From Bacillus sp. V3B (GTDB taxonomy: Bacteria; Bacillota; Bacilli; Bacillales; Cytobacillaceae), in contig NZ_JAETXM010000001.1 of NCBI RefSeq assembly GCF_024494465.1, positions 1-64,000 on the forward strand: a stretch of DNA of 64,000 bases, in the 5' to 3' direction. The translations under genes and the position numbers were made by a program. Positions 35,852-43,458 of this stretch are shown here, piece after piece. Every line of letters begins with the position of its first letter. Within the stretch, counting starts at the first letter, position 1. The notes beneath the pieces are model-generated. The model was given only the letters and a program-made list of their open reading frames with translations. It made no database searches and had not been told where the DNA came from.

Positions 35852-36712
35852 TTATTTCTCTTCTGATGTAGTTCCTAAAATTACTTCTAAGTCTTTATCT
35901 TTAATTTTAACATCTGCCTCTTTTATTTCACGATCAATCGTACTTTGGATCGCTTCAGTGTCACCTAGTTTAGATGCTATTAATTGTTCTTTCATTTCGT
36001 CCTTTACATCTTCATATGGTTCCTTTTCTTTCTTTTCTGTCACTTGAATAATATGGAAGCCATATTGCGATTGTACAGGTTCACTTATAGCATCAATTTC
36101 TGCGGCATACGCAGCTTCTTCAAATTCTGGAAGCATAGCACCAGGACCAAACCAACCAAGGTCTCCATTTTGTTCAGCAGAAGCCTCATCTGTTGAATAC
36201 TCCTTCACTAAATCTTCAAATTCTTCACCTGCATCAAGCTTTGATTTTACTTCTTTTGCTGTTTCTTCATCTTCTACGAGAATATGACGAGCTTTAATCT
36301 CAGGCTTGTAATCCTCATCATAATATTTTTTTATATCTTCTTCTTTAATGTCTTTCATCACTGCTTTTTCCAATAGTAGTTCAGTTTTCAAAACTTCTTT
36401 AAAAGCATCTTCATCTGCAAAACCAGATTGAACAAGCATCATCTGGAAACTTTCACCGTATTGATCTTTATAAGAATTAAACTTCTCATCTAATTCTTTA
36501 TCTGAGACTTCATATTTATCAGCAAGAACCTTTGTATACAGAAGCTCTTGTAATACTGATGGGCCAACTTTTTCCTTCATGGAATCGTATAATTCTTCTT
36601 TTGTTATATTACCGGCATTTGATTCAACAACTGTATCTGAATCGTCTCCGTTGCATGCCGTTAAAGCAAGTATTGCAGCAGTTAATGTAAAGGGTAACAT
36701 CCATTTTTTCAC
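35852..36712 (-). CDS. prsA: PrsA foldase, parvulin-type lipoprotein
   Basis: Extracytoplasmic folding factor for secreted proteins, anchored by lipid. The signal peptide ends in the lipobox LTAC with Cys20. An N-terminal helical chaperone region precedes a PpiC/parvulin domain (about 135-230: ARHILVEDEETA, GDLGWFGPGAMLPEFE, PVQSQYGFHIIQV). A C-terminal helical tail follows. Length is 286 residues. It stands alone between terminators and is essential or nearly so in B. subtilis. Confidence 0.95.
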   Translation of the reverse strand: MKKWMLPFTLTAAILALTACNGDDSDTVVESNAGNITKEELYDSMKEKVGPSVLQELLYTKVLADKYEVSDKELDEKFNSYKDQYGESFQMMLVQSGFADEDAFKEVLKTELLLEKAVMKDIKEEDIKKYYDEDYKPEIKARHILVEDEETAKEVKSKLDAGEEFEDLVKEYSTDEASAEQNGDLGWFGPGAMLPEFEEAAYAAEIDAISEPVQSQYGFHIIQVTEKKEKEPYEDVKDEMKEQLIASKLGDTEAIQSTIDREIKEADVKIKDKDLEVILGTTSEEK

Positions 36713-36896
36713 GTAATAACACTCCTAAAATTAGATTAAGTCGTTCATTCAACAACCATTACTATAACATAAATTGGAGGTAGAACAAATTATTAATACA
36801 CGCTATAGAGATAATTTTAAAAAAAATTGGGTGTTTGACCATCCCGGAATGATGAATCGTACATATGATAAAACGAAAGCGAAAGGAGGTAGGATA

Positions 36897-36977
36897 ATGG
36901 AACAGTATAGCAATGGGTTTGCGTTAATTGTTGTTTTGTTCATTTTATTGGTTATTGTAGGGGCTTCCTTTTATTAA
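36897..36977 (+). CDS. YjcZ-type sporulation peptide 1
   Basis: Twenty-six-residue peptide, MEQYSNGFALIVVLFILLVI and a short end, behind AAAGGAGG. It belongs to the YjcZ/SscA-like family of very small membrane-associated spore peptides (G-F-A-L-I-V-V-L-F-I-L-L core). The longer frame from 36774 has no SD and is not used. Confidence 0.75.
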   Translation: MEQYSNGFALIVVLFILLVIVGASFY

Positions 36978-37061
36978 GGTCTGTGTAAGATAGTGACTTG
37001 GTAGAGTAATTCGTTTCAACTGACATGTATATGGATCATCTTTATTAAAGGAGGTGTTAAA

Positions 37062-37145
37062 ATGGGTCAATCATATGGTGGAGGATTTGCGTTAATCGTA
37101 GTCCTATTCATTTTATTAATTATTGTTGGCGCTGCGTGGCTTTAA
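37062..37145 (+). CDS. YjcZ-type sporulation peptide 2
   Basis: Twenty-seven residues, MGQSYGGGFALIVVLFILLI and a short end, behind AAAGGAGG. The core is nearly identical to peptide 1, 85 bases upstream, so this is a tandem duplication. Too short for ordinary ORF calling. A strong terminator follows. Confidence 0.78.
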   Translation: MGQSYGGGFALIVVLFILLIIVGAAWL

Positions 37146-37188
37146 GAAACGCTTGTCACAGGGCTAGGAAATGTAGCTAGATACAACA

Positions 37189-37220
37189 GAAAAAGCGGTG
37201 AGAGATTCTCACCGCTTTTT
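37189..37220. terminator. Terminator after the YjcZ pair
   Basis: AAAAAGCGGTGAGA pairs perfectly with TCTCACCGCTTTTT. Confidence 0.9.
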
Positions 37221-37265
37221 CAGCATTTGCTTTCATAATTGCGTTAAAGTGAATGTATTCAAAGA

Positions 37266-37445
37266 TTAAGCAAATAAGATTTTAACGTAAGAAGAAATTA
37301 ATAAGATGGTCACTAAAATATTAATCGTATGGAAAACCTTCGGCTGCCTTTCCTCTGGTATCTCCTTTTGAAGACAAAGAGAATTTGTCATCTTATTAAT
37401 ATTAAATACAATAAAGATAGCAAATAAAATAAAAATGAAGATCAT
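37266..37445 (-). CDS. Small two-helix membrane protein, unknown
   Basis: Fifty-nine residues with a helix at each end (FIFILFAIFIVFNI and INILVTILLISSYVKILF) and a polar KEIPEERQPK loop. AAAGGAGG lies nine to ten bases before the ATG, so it is probably real. No family is recognised. Similar small membrane genes occur beside yhaJ in relatives, but I cannot name it. Confidence 0.55.
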   Translation of the reverse strand: MIFIFILFAIFIVFNINKMTNSLCLQKEIPEERQPKVFHTINILVTILLISSYVKILFA

Positions 37446-37612
37446 CAACGATTTCCTCCTTTTGAGAGGCAGATTGTGCTTGCTTGATTGGAGACAAATA
37501 CTACCTATTTTAAATGTGTATATGATATTTAGATTAGCAAAAAATAATGAAAAAAGATAGGATTATATCTTATTTCATAGAATTACATAATAAGAGGTTA
37601 CTAATTGCATGG

Positions 37613-38167
37613 CTACATTGGGATTTTCGATTGATTGACTAATATTTCGAAGCCATCCTCATTCTCTTCAATATATGCTTGATTGGGTGCTCTTAAAACA
37701 TTTTTAGCACAAATAAGGTCAGACACGCATAAACCTATGTGATAAGCTAGTAAAATGATAAAATAATGAACATACTGATTAAAAAGATAAAATGCTCCAA
37801 CTAGTAAACTATTAATCACAATAAAGGGTGCAATTAATGACAGAAGAAATAGCCATTTTGCAATGGGTTCAATAACTTGAATTTGCATAACAGGAAAAAT
37901 ACAATATTTAACAACAAATGATTTCTTGATCTTATTTTTTAAATAAATAAGTGGCATGTAATGGATTATTTTATGAACTGGATACATAAGCCATAACCCA
38001 GCCATTAATAATAAGATATATTTATCATTCAATGAAGTTGGCTCAAATATATAATTTGCTGGTACATAAAGTAAAATAAATGTGAACAACATGGTTAAGA
38101 AAGATAGGATAAAGACACGTTGTGTTCCATAATGTTTATTAAGATTAATTTCCTTCCAGCAGTGCAT
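37613..38167 (-). CDS. DUF3267 membrane protein YhaJ-like
   Basis: Membrane protein of 184 residues with about five helices. VHKIIHY near residue 64 corresponds to the HExxH-like segment of DUF3267 proteins but lacks the glutamate, so peptidase activity is doubtful. Basic N-terminus; the C-terminal tail is soluble (NEDGFEILVNQSKIPM). Position next to yhaI agrees with YhaJ. Function is unknown. Confidence 0.65.
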   Translation of the reverse strand: MHCWKEINLNKHYGTQRVFILSFLTMLFTFILLYVPANYIFEPTSLNDKYILLLMAGLWLMYPVHKIIHYMPLIYLKNKIKKSFVVKYCIFPVMQIQVIEPIAKWLFLLSLIAPFIVINSLLVGAFYLFNQYVHYFIILLAYHIGLCVSDLICAKNVLRAPNQAYIEENEDGFEILVNQSKIPM

Positions 38168-38348
38168 TCAATCAGCCTCCAAGAGGAGAAATATTTTCAC
38201 AAAACTTACTAGGATAATGTACGATGAAAATAACAAAAAATCAATAGGCAAAAATAAATGGTTTTGATCATAGAACGATTCAGTGGGACGTCGATTATTG
38301 AAGGCTGTGTACATGCAAGAAAACATCTATATAAAGTGGGGAAAGAAC

Positions 38349-38684
38349 ATGGATTTGGAAGCTATTTTAGAAAGAATAGATCGTTTAGAGTATCATCAAT
38401 CCCTCTTGTTAAAAATGAATCAAGCGTCATCTGATGCTTTTTATAAATTGATCATTGAAAAAGCATTAGGGGAAGAAGACGTTAAGCAATTCTATAAACT
38501 TTGTGATGAATTGAGCAAAGATTTTGAAGAACAGAAAGCGGAAGGGTTTGTTCATTTTCATCCGCTTTTTCAAAAGTTTACGATGATGCTGCATTGTGGG
38601 TTACAGACAGAGGAAGTTATTGCAGCTTGCATCACGCAAGGACTATATCTCCCATTAATGATAGAGTTGAAAAAGTACTTATAA
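38349..38684 (+). CDS. yhaI: DUF1878 protein YhaI
   Basis: Soluble helical protein of 111 residues and unknown function. ATG 38349 follows GTGGGGAAAG. The longer frame from 38283 lacks an SD. The wording ILERIDRLEYHQSLLLKM, and later FVHFHPLFQKFTMMLHCGL, is typical of YhaI. Adjacent and convergent with hpr, as in B. subtilis, with only three bases between stops. Confidence 0.8.
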   Translation: MDLEAILERIDRLEYHQSLLLKMNQASSDAFYKLIIEKALGEEDVKQFYKLCDELSKDFEEQKAEGFVHFHPLFQKFTMMLHCGLQTEEVIAACITQGLYLPLMIELKKYL

Positions 38685-38687
38685 TTG

Positions 38688-39263
38688 TTATATCAGCTCT
38701 GTCTTTAATGGGTTTTTCTTAGTTAATTTTCCATCACTTTCTGTAAACTCACTCTCTATATTGTTAAATGATTTTTCGAAAATTTCCATGAAGTCATCAC
38801 CATAAATATTGCGAACGATAGCCATTACTTCCATGATTTCTGGGAATTTACCATAGATATCCTTTAGAGGCATTGATGCTGAATAAGCGGCATTTTTTTT
38901 CGGATCAAAGGATTCTAGTAATTCTAAGAAGATTTTCTTCCCTTCTTCTGTTAGTTGAATATACGTATTTCGCTTATCATTTTCCTTTTTGGAAAACTCT
39001 AGAAATCCGCGTTCTTCCAATTTCTTTGAAAAATTAAAGGCAGTCGAAACATGCATCACTCCGAATTTAGCAACATCTGAAATAGAGGCACCGTTTAATT
39101 GGTAAGCGATCCATAGAATATGGTGCTCATTGATATTTAGGTCATACGGTTTAATCCATTGTTGCCAGTCTTTTTCGATTGATTTCCATAAGGCTTTACT
39201 AAGTTGTCCTATTCTTTGACTGAATAATATTGCTTCCTTTATCGAGTACTCTTTTTCTTCCAT
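38688..39263 (-). CDS. hpr: Hpr/ScoC transition-state regulator
   Basis: MarR-family winged-helix repressor of 191 residues that represses protease and other stationary-phase genes in B. subtilis. The DNA-binding region reads [20 protein letters not shown] (recognition helix), followed by the wing [15 protein letters not shown]. The acidic C-terminal half is Hpr-specific. A GAGGATGG SD precedes the ATG. Confidence 0.93.
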   Translation of the reverse strand: MEEKEYSIKEAILFSQRIGQLSKALWKSIEKDWQQWIKPYDLNINEHHILWIAYQLNGASISDVAKFGVMHVSTAFNFSKKLEERGFLEFSKKENDKRNTYIQLTEEGKKIFLELLESFDPKKNAAYSASMPLKDIYGKFPEIMEVMAIVRNIYGDDFMEIFEKSFNNIESEFTESDGKLTKKNPLKTELI

Positions 39264-39453
39264 CCTCTTTGTCCCCTTTTTATTATATCCTTATATACAT
39301 TATGCCAATAAAATAAAGATTAATAAAGATAAAAATTTACTAAATTTTTAGAAAATAATAGAATTCTTGTTTAAAACTAGTTTTCATGAGGTCATTTTAA
39401 ATATTTTCTTATTTTTCACTATTTTTATAGTATATTTATTTTCGATTAAAAAA

Positions 39454-39488
39454 GAAAAAAATCCTTCTTTTTAGAAAGGATTTTTTTA
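39454..39488 (-). terminator. Terminator after yhaH
   Basis: AAAAAAATCCTTTCT pairs with AGAAGGATTTTTTT on the minus strand. Confidence 0.83.
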
Positions 39489-39513
39489 ATATTTCTAATT
39501 TTGTTCGATCAGT

Positions 39514-39870
39514 TTATTTTTTATTGATTTCTGATTCGAGTTCTTGAATGCTTAATTCAATTGCTTCAAGCTCTTTTTGTAATTCTTGCTGATGAGGCTG
39601 TATCTCATTTTGCCAATGGGTAACAGATATTTTTAGATCAGAAATAAAACTTTTAATAGTTTCGATGCCCTCAGTAGAAGTTGTTGCAATCGTCTCTTTT
39701 AACTCTTTTAGATGATCTTTCGCTTCAACAAGCTGCCTCAACCAAACATCTTTCGTTTCTTTTAGACTAATACGAGTCTCCTCTCCAGATTTAGGAGTAG
39801 TAAGTAGAGTGCTGATACTTGCGACTACGCCACCTACTAAAAATCCAAATAAGAAGGATGTTGCTTTCAT
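39514..39870 (-). CDS. yhaH: YtxH-family protein YhaH
   Basis: Protein of 118 residues. The N-terminal glycine-containing helix FLFGFLVGGVVASISTLL is followed by TTPKSGEETR, the YtxH signature. A long coiled coil rich in Glu and Lys follows. ATG 39870 follows GGGAGGTG. The YtxH family is linked to stress, with no enzymatic role known. It lies between hpr and trpP as in B. subtilis. Confidence 0.82.
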   Translation of the reverse strand: MKATSFLFGFLVGGVVASISTLLTTPKSGEETRISLKETKDVWLRQLVEAKDHLKELKETIATTSTEGIETIKSFISDLKISVTHWQNEIQPHQQELQKELEAIELSIQELESEINKK

Positions 39871-40083
39871 TAAAATCACCTCCCAAAAGTATTGCGTATA
39901 ATGAACTTCTATAAAAATAGATATTATCCTTTTAAATAGGCAGTTTTATTTGCTAATTAAAAAGTTTTCGTTCAATTGAATATCGTGACGAATCACTCAT
40001 GGTGTAATGCTCGTTATATCTGGACAAAAATAGGCATACAATTTAATAAGCCTTGTCTTTTTAAAGGAGGTTTTTAAACAAAG

Positions 40084-40266
40084 ATGACCATTCTATTTTT
40101 TATATTAAGTATTCTCTCTTTTTCTGCTAGTATACAATTTTTAGTTGCTACAAAAAAACCAGGCGTTTATCCACCAAAGTATATATTGAAAAAGCGCTCA
40201 GGAACAATGGCAGTTGGTGCTGCTGTTTTTCTTTTCATTGGTTTTTTGATCAGTCTATTTCATTAA
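40084..40266 (+). CDS. Small two-helix membrane protein, unknown
   Basis: Sixty residues. Helix one is FFILSILSFSASIQFLV and helix two is MAVGAAVFLFIGFLISLF, with a basic PPKYILKKR loop. AAAGGAGG is present but 13-14 bases before the ATG, a little far. A terminator follows at once, supporting a real small gene. Family not recognised. Confidence 0.55.
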   Translation: MTILFFILSILSFSASIQFLVATKKPGVYPPKYILKKRSGTMAVGAAVFLFIGFLISLFH

Positions 40267-40287
40267 TGCTTATTAAAAAGGGAAAGG

Positions 40288-40312
40288 AAAAACCCGTCTA
40301 TTGACGGGTTTC
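40288..40312. terminator. Bidirectional terminator before trpP end
   Basis: AAACCCGTC pairs with GACGGGTTT across TATT. Confidence 0.82.
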
Positions 40313-40328
40313 AAAGTTTGTACTTCTC

Positions 40329-40859
40329 TTATTGACTGACCATTTGTCGTTGTGGTAATTTTGATTTTTTTAGTACCGACGTTGCCACCGGGTATAGCAC
40401 AATCATGACGATTGTATTCACTACTGCTGCTGGTAACACGGCAACTGCGAACATTCCGACGAATTGACCTGGTAATCCAACAAGTAGGTAGGCAGATCCT
40501 AAAAATACAGTACCTGAAATTAATGTACCAAGTGCAGTTAAGACACCTACTGTAACGATGGACTTCTGGAATTTAGCACAGATTATAAATAATCCTAAAA
40601 ATACGAATGATGTGATAGCTTTATCGATAATATTTGGGAATAACCCTCCTGGAAAAGAAGTTGTTATACCAGAAATGATTCCAGTTGCAAGACCAAGTAA
40701 CAAAACACTCTTCGTATCAGGAAATAAAATAATACCTAAAAACATCATCGTTAGCATCATATCTGGCTTCATCCCAAGGGAAAATCCTGGAACAACAGCG
40801 TGTAAGACAGTTCCCATTCCAACTAAAAGGGCAATAGTAACAAGTTTTTTCGTATTCAA
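40329..40859 (-). CDS. trpP: Tryptophan transporter TrpP
   Basis: Membrane protein of 176 residues with five to six helices that imports tryptophan. The sequence HAVVPGFSLGMKPDMMLTMM near the N-terminus and the GLATGIISGITTSFPGG loop are typical. The start is TTG at 40859. Five GAG triplets at exact 5-base spacing overlap its ribosome binding site, the arrangement through which TRAP blocks trpP translation in B. subtilis. That regulatory match strongly supports the name. Confidence 0.93.
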   Translation of the reverse strand: MNTKKLVTIALLVGMGTVLHAVVPGFSLGMKPDMMLTMMFLGIILFPDTKSVLLLGLATGIISGITTSFPGGLFPNIIDKAITSFVFLGLFIICAKFQKSIVTVGVLTALGTLISGTVFLGSAYLLVGLPGQFVGMFAVAVLPAAVVNTIVMIVLYPVATSVLKKSKLPQRQMVSQ

Positions 40860-40861
40860 TT

Positions 40862-40918
40862 CTCATCTCTCCTCTGCTCGACTCAAGCATTTGTTTTTAC
40901 TTCTCCTGCAGTGCTCTC
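40862..40918 (-). promoter_or_regulatory. TRAP-binding GAG array over the trpP ribosome binding site
   Basis: On the minus strand GAG triplets occur at 40884, 40879, 40874, 40869 and 40864 (first base), each separated by two bases and ending two bases before the TTG start. Further GAGs at 40918 and 40905 could extend the site. The only SD-like sequence (GAGGAGAG) lies inside the array. Tryptophan-loaded TRAP would therefore occlude translation. Confidence 0.85.
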
Positions 40919-40987
40919 AGTGCCTACAGCGAAAAGTTCTTATTATTATATCATAATAATAAGTTGGTTGGAAGTGAAAGTCCTCTG

Positions 40988-42070
40988 TTAATAATTTTTT
41001 CGGAAATCACTCATAAATTGGGCAAGACGTTCCACATGTTCTACTGGAACAGCATTATAGATGGAAGCGCGGCAACCACCAACAGATCGATGTCCATTTA
41101 ATCCAACAAATCCTGCTTCTTTTGCTTGTGCTAAAAAGCTTTTCGTTGCTTCATCAGAATTTAATGTAAAAGTAACATTCATATTAGAGCGGCTATCAAG
41201 CTCAGCATGACCATTGTAGAATCCTTCACTATTATCAATTTCTTGATACAGAAGAGAAGCTTTTAAGTCATTTTTCTTTGCAATAGCTTCCACGCCACCT
41301 TCTTTCTCTACCCATTTTAGGACAAGAGAGAGTAAATAGATGGCTAAAGTCGGTGGAGTATTATATAGAGAATTATTTTTTTCGTGTGTATTGTAATTTA
41401 ATATGGTTGGCAGGTTATCGTTAGAACGGCTTAAAAGCTCTTTTTTGATGATAACGACTGTAACACCTGATGGTCCAAGATTTTTTTGTGCTCCTGCGTA
41501 AATAAGATCAAATTGCTCGATGTTTAATGGTTTACAGAGAATATCACTAGACATATCGGCCACAAGTGGAACATTTAAATTGGTAGGAAAGTTGTGCCAT
41601 TGCGTACCATAAATAGTATTATTGCTTGTAATATGTAAATAAGAAGCATCATTAGGAATAGCTGCAGAATCAATAGCAGGGATGTTCTTATAACTATTTT
41701 CTTTACTTGAGACGAATCCTTCTGCTTTTCCAAGTTTAACGGCTTCTTTTAAGGCTTTTTCAGACCATGAACCAGTTAGAGCATAGTAAGCTGTTTTTCC
41801 TTCTTCAAGTAAGTTCATTGGAATCATAGAAAATTGAAGACTTGCTCCACCTTGTAAAAAGAGAATTTCATGTGATTCAGGAACGGAAAGCAATGAACGT
41901 AATAATGATTTTGCTTCATTATGAACGGCTTCATATTCCTTACTTCTATGGCTTAGCTCCATAACAGACATACCTGTATTTCGGAAGTTGAGTAACTCGT
42001 TTTGAGCTTCTTTCAATACCCATTCTGGCAGGGCAGCAGGACCAGCATTAAAATTAAGTGCACGATTCAT
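40988..42070 (-). CDS. serC: Phosphoserine aminotransferase
   Basis: PLP enzyme of the phosphorylated serine pathway (3-phosphohydroxypyruvate plus glutamate to phosphoserine), 360 residues. NFNAGPAALPEWVL is the N-terminal signature. AGAQKNLGPSGVTVVI carries the PLP lysine near residue 193. RASIYNAVP contains the C-terminal substrate arginine. ATG 42070, behind GGAGG, is used rather than the longer frame from 42118. It stands alone. No serA or T-box is seen. Confidence 0.95.
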   Translation of the reverse strand: MNRALNFNAGPAALPEWVLKEAQNELLNFRNTGMSVMELSHRSKEYEAVHNEAKSLLRSLLSVPESHEILFLQGGASLQFSMIPMNLLEEGKTAYYALTGSWSEKALKEAVKLGKAEGFVSSKENSYKNIPAIDSAAIPNDASYLHITSNNTIYGTQWHNFPTNLNVPLVADMSSDILCKPLNIEQFDLIYAGAQKNLGPSGVTVVIIKKELLSRSNDNLPTILNYNTHEKNNSLYNTPPTLAIYLLSLVLKWVEKEGGVEAIAKKNDLKASLLYQEIDNSEGFYNGHAELDSRSNMNVTFTLNSDEATKSFLAQAKEAGFVGLNGHRSVGGCRASIYNAVPVEHVERLAQFMSDFRKNY

Positions 42071-42210
42071 TAAGAATTCCTCCATTTTTTTACCGGTCAT
42101 GTTTATGTATCCATACACTAACGCGGTAAATTAATTAAATATTTTTAATATAATAGTATCAGAATTTGTCGAAAAGTAACAGAAGCAATAGAAATATTTC
42201 GAAAAATAAA

Positions 42211-42237
42211 TAGAAAAAATTCTCCGAAGAAGAGAAT
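42211..42237 (-). terminator. Terminator after hit
   Basis: AAATTCTC pairs with GAGAATTT across TTCTTCG on the minus strand, followed by TTTT. Confidence 0.75.
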
Positions 42238-42657
42238 TTAGAAGTGACTACTGATGTCAGCGGCCATTTGTTGCAAGTCAAATGAAGTATAATCACTTTG
42301 GTTATTTTTCCAAACAGCTCCAAATCCATCGCCTTCACCGTAACGAGGGATTAAGTGCATGTGAAAATGGAAGACGGACTGACCAGCTTTTTCACCGTTG
42401 TTATTAACTAAGTTTAAGCCAATTGGGTTATAAGTTGTTTTTAATGCATTCGCAATAGTCGGTGCCACTTCAAAAATATTTTTTGCGATTTCAGGCGTTA
42501 ACTCAAATAGGTTTTCTTTATGTATTTTTGGAATAATTAATGTGTGCCCTTTTGTTACTTGACTTAAATCAAGAAAGACCACAACATGTTCATTTTCAAA
42601 AACTTTAGCAGATGGAATATCACCATTTACAATTTTACAGAAAATACAATCACTCAT
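42238..42657 (-). CDS. hit: HIT-family nucleotide hydrolase
   Basis: Histidine-triad protein of 139 residues acting on purine nucleoside phosphoramidates or dinucleotides. CIFCKIVNGDIPS supplies the N-terminal zinc cysteines. The triad FHFHMHLIPRY near residues 95-105 holds the catalytic histidine. Its neighbourhood beside ecsABC on the opposite strand is conserved in Bacillus. The minus-strand leader upstream is separated from it by a terminator at 42713-42747. Confidence 0.93.
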   Translation of the reverse strand: MSDCIFCKIVNGDIPSAKVFENEHVVVFLDLSQVTKGHTLIIPKIHKENLFELTPEIAKNIFEVAPTIANALKTTYNPIGLNLVNNNGEKAGQSVFHFHMHLIPRYGEGDGFGAVWKNNQSDYTSFDLQQMAADISSHF

Positions 42658-42712
42658 TAGGTTTCAATCCTTTCACTATAGATTAATTTCTAAGTATTGT
42701 AACACATGGAAA

Positions 42713-42747
42713 TAAAAAAGGGCAGGATCCGCTAGGAATCCCACCCT
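42713..42747 (-). terminator. Minus-strand terminator closing the tandem-repeat array
   Basis: On the minus strand AGGGTGGGAT (42747-42738) pairs with ATCCTGCCCT (42728-42719), including two wobble pairs, followed by a U run over 42719-42714. There is no U run on the plus strand, so it terminates a minus-strand RNA coming from the repeat region. Confidence 0.75.
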
Positions 42748-42769
42748 AATGCAGGGGAATTATCATATA

Positions 42770-43266
42770 CTACGCTCTATTACAGGTAAGTTTCTGCGAT
42801 AAACACCTCATTTTTTATGAAAATGTTTATGTTTATTGAGAAAACCGATCTTTGTTCAATGTAACCATCCCCTATTTCTTATAAGTTTTTTACAACGTAT
42901 AATCATTAGTTGAGTGGTCTTTGACAAACACCTCATTTTTCAAATAGTTTTGAAATTATCAGTGTAAAAGATCATCTTTAGTTTCTGCGGTAAACACCTC
43001 ATTTTTTTGTAAAAATGTTTGTGTTTATGGAGAGACCAGATCTTTGTTCAAGCTAACCATCCCCTATTTCTTATAAGTTTTTTACAACGTATAATCATTA
43101 GTTGAGTGGTCTTTGACAAACACCTCATTTTCAAATAGTTTTGAAATTATCGGTGTAAAAGATCATCTGTGTTTTCAATCAACTTGTGCATTACAACCAT
43201 CCCCTTATAGAAACGTTGAAAGCATATGCGTTTATTGAATGAACTTGTCTTTGATAGACACCTCAT
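42770..43266 (-). other. Five short minus-strand ORFs opening MRCL in the repeat array
   Basis: Each ATGAGGTGT copy opens a frame. A is 42811-42770, 13 residues, MRCLSQKLTCNRA. B is 42936-42856, 26 residues, MRCLSKTTQLMIIRCKK and on. C is 43002-42940, 20 residues, MRCLPQKLKMIFYTD and on. D is 43128-43048, 26 residues, one residue different from B. E is 43266-43147, 39 residues, MRCLSKTSSFNKRI and on. Codon 4 is TTG, CTA or TTA, all Leu; codon 5 is TCA, TCG or CCG. None has a normal SD in front. Alternatively AATGAGGTG is itself an SD-like or regulatory motif. Coding is therefore only a hypothesis. Confidence 0.3.
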
Positions 43267-43310
43267 TTCAATTGCTTGATGACCTTAAATCATCATTTGT
43301 GTTTCCCCTA
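42790..43310. repeat. Tandem repeat array of about 191-bp units between hit and ecsA
   Basis: Unit 1 (about 42790-42980) and unit 2 (about 42981-43172) are nearly identical, and a diverged partial unit 3 continues to about 43310. The shared part ATAAGTTTTTTACAACGTAT is identical in units 1 and 2. Within the array AAACACCTCATTT (or AGACACCTCATTT) occurs five times, with CAT at 42809, 42934, 43000, 43126 and 43264. AACCATCCCCT occurs three times (near 42863, 43054 and 43196). These motifs alternate. No spacer-like variable segments exist, so it is not a CRISPR. Confidence 0.88.
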
Positions 43311-43458
43311 CATAAATTAGAATGTCCGTTTTTGAAATTTATATACAAGAGAGAGATAAAGCTTTTTTTAAACTGTCATTTCGTCTAAACTGGACAAGCA
43401 GCTCGCCTATTTCTTACAATAAAATAGTGATAAACCATAAAAGGAAGGACGTTTTAAA

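Noticed and set aside
41990-42118. T-box or serine-related leader before serC
   Set aside because: No specifier hairpin, T-box sequence or terminator/antiterminator pair is visible in the short upstream region.
42790-43310. CRISPR array
   Set aside because: Units are about 191 bp and near-identical throughout. There are no short repeats with unique spacers and no cas genes.
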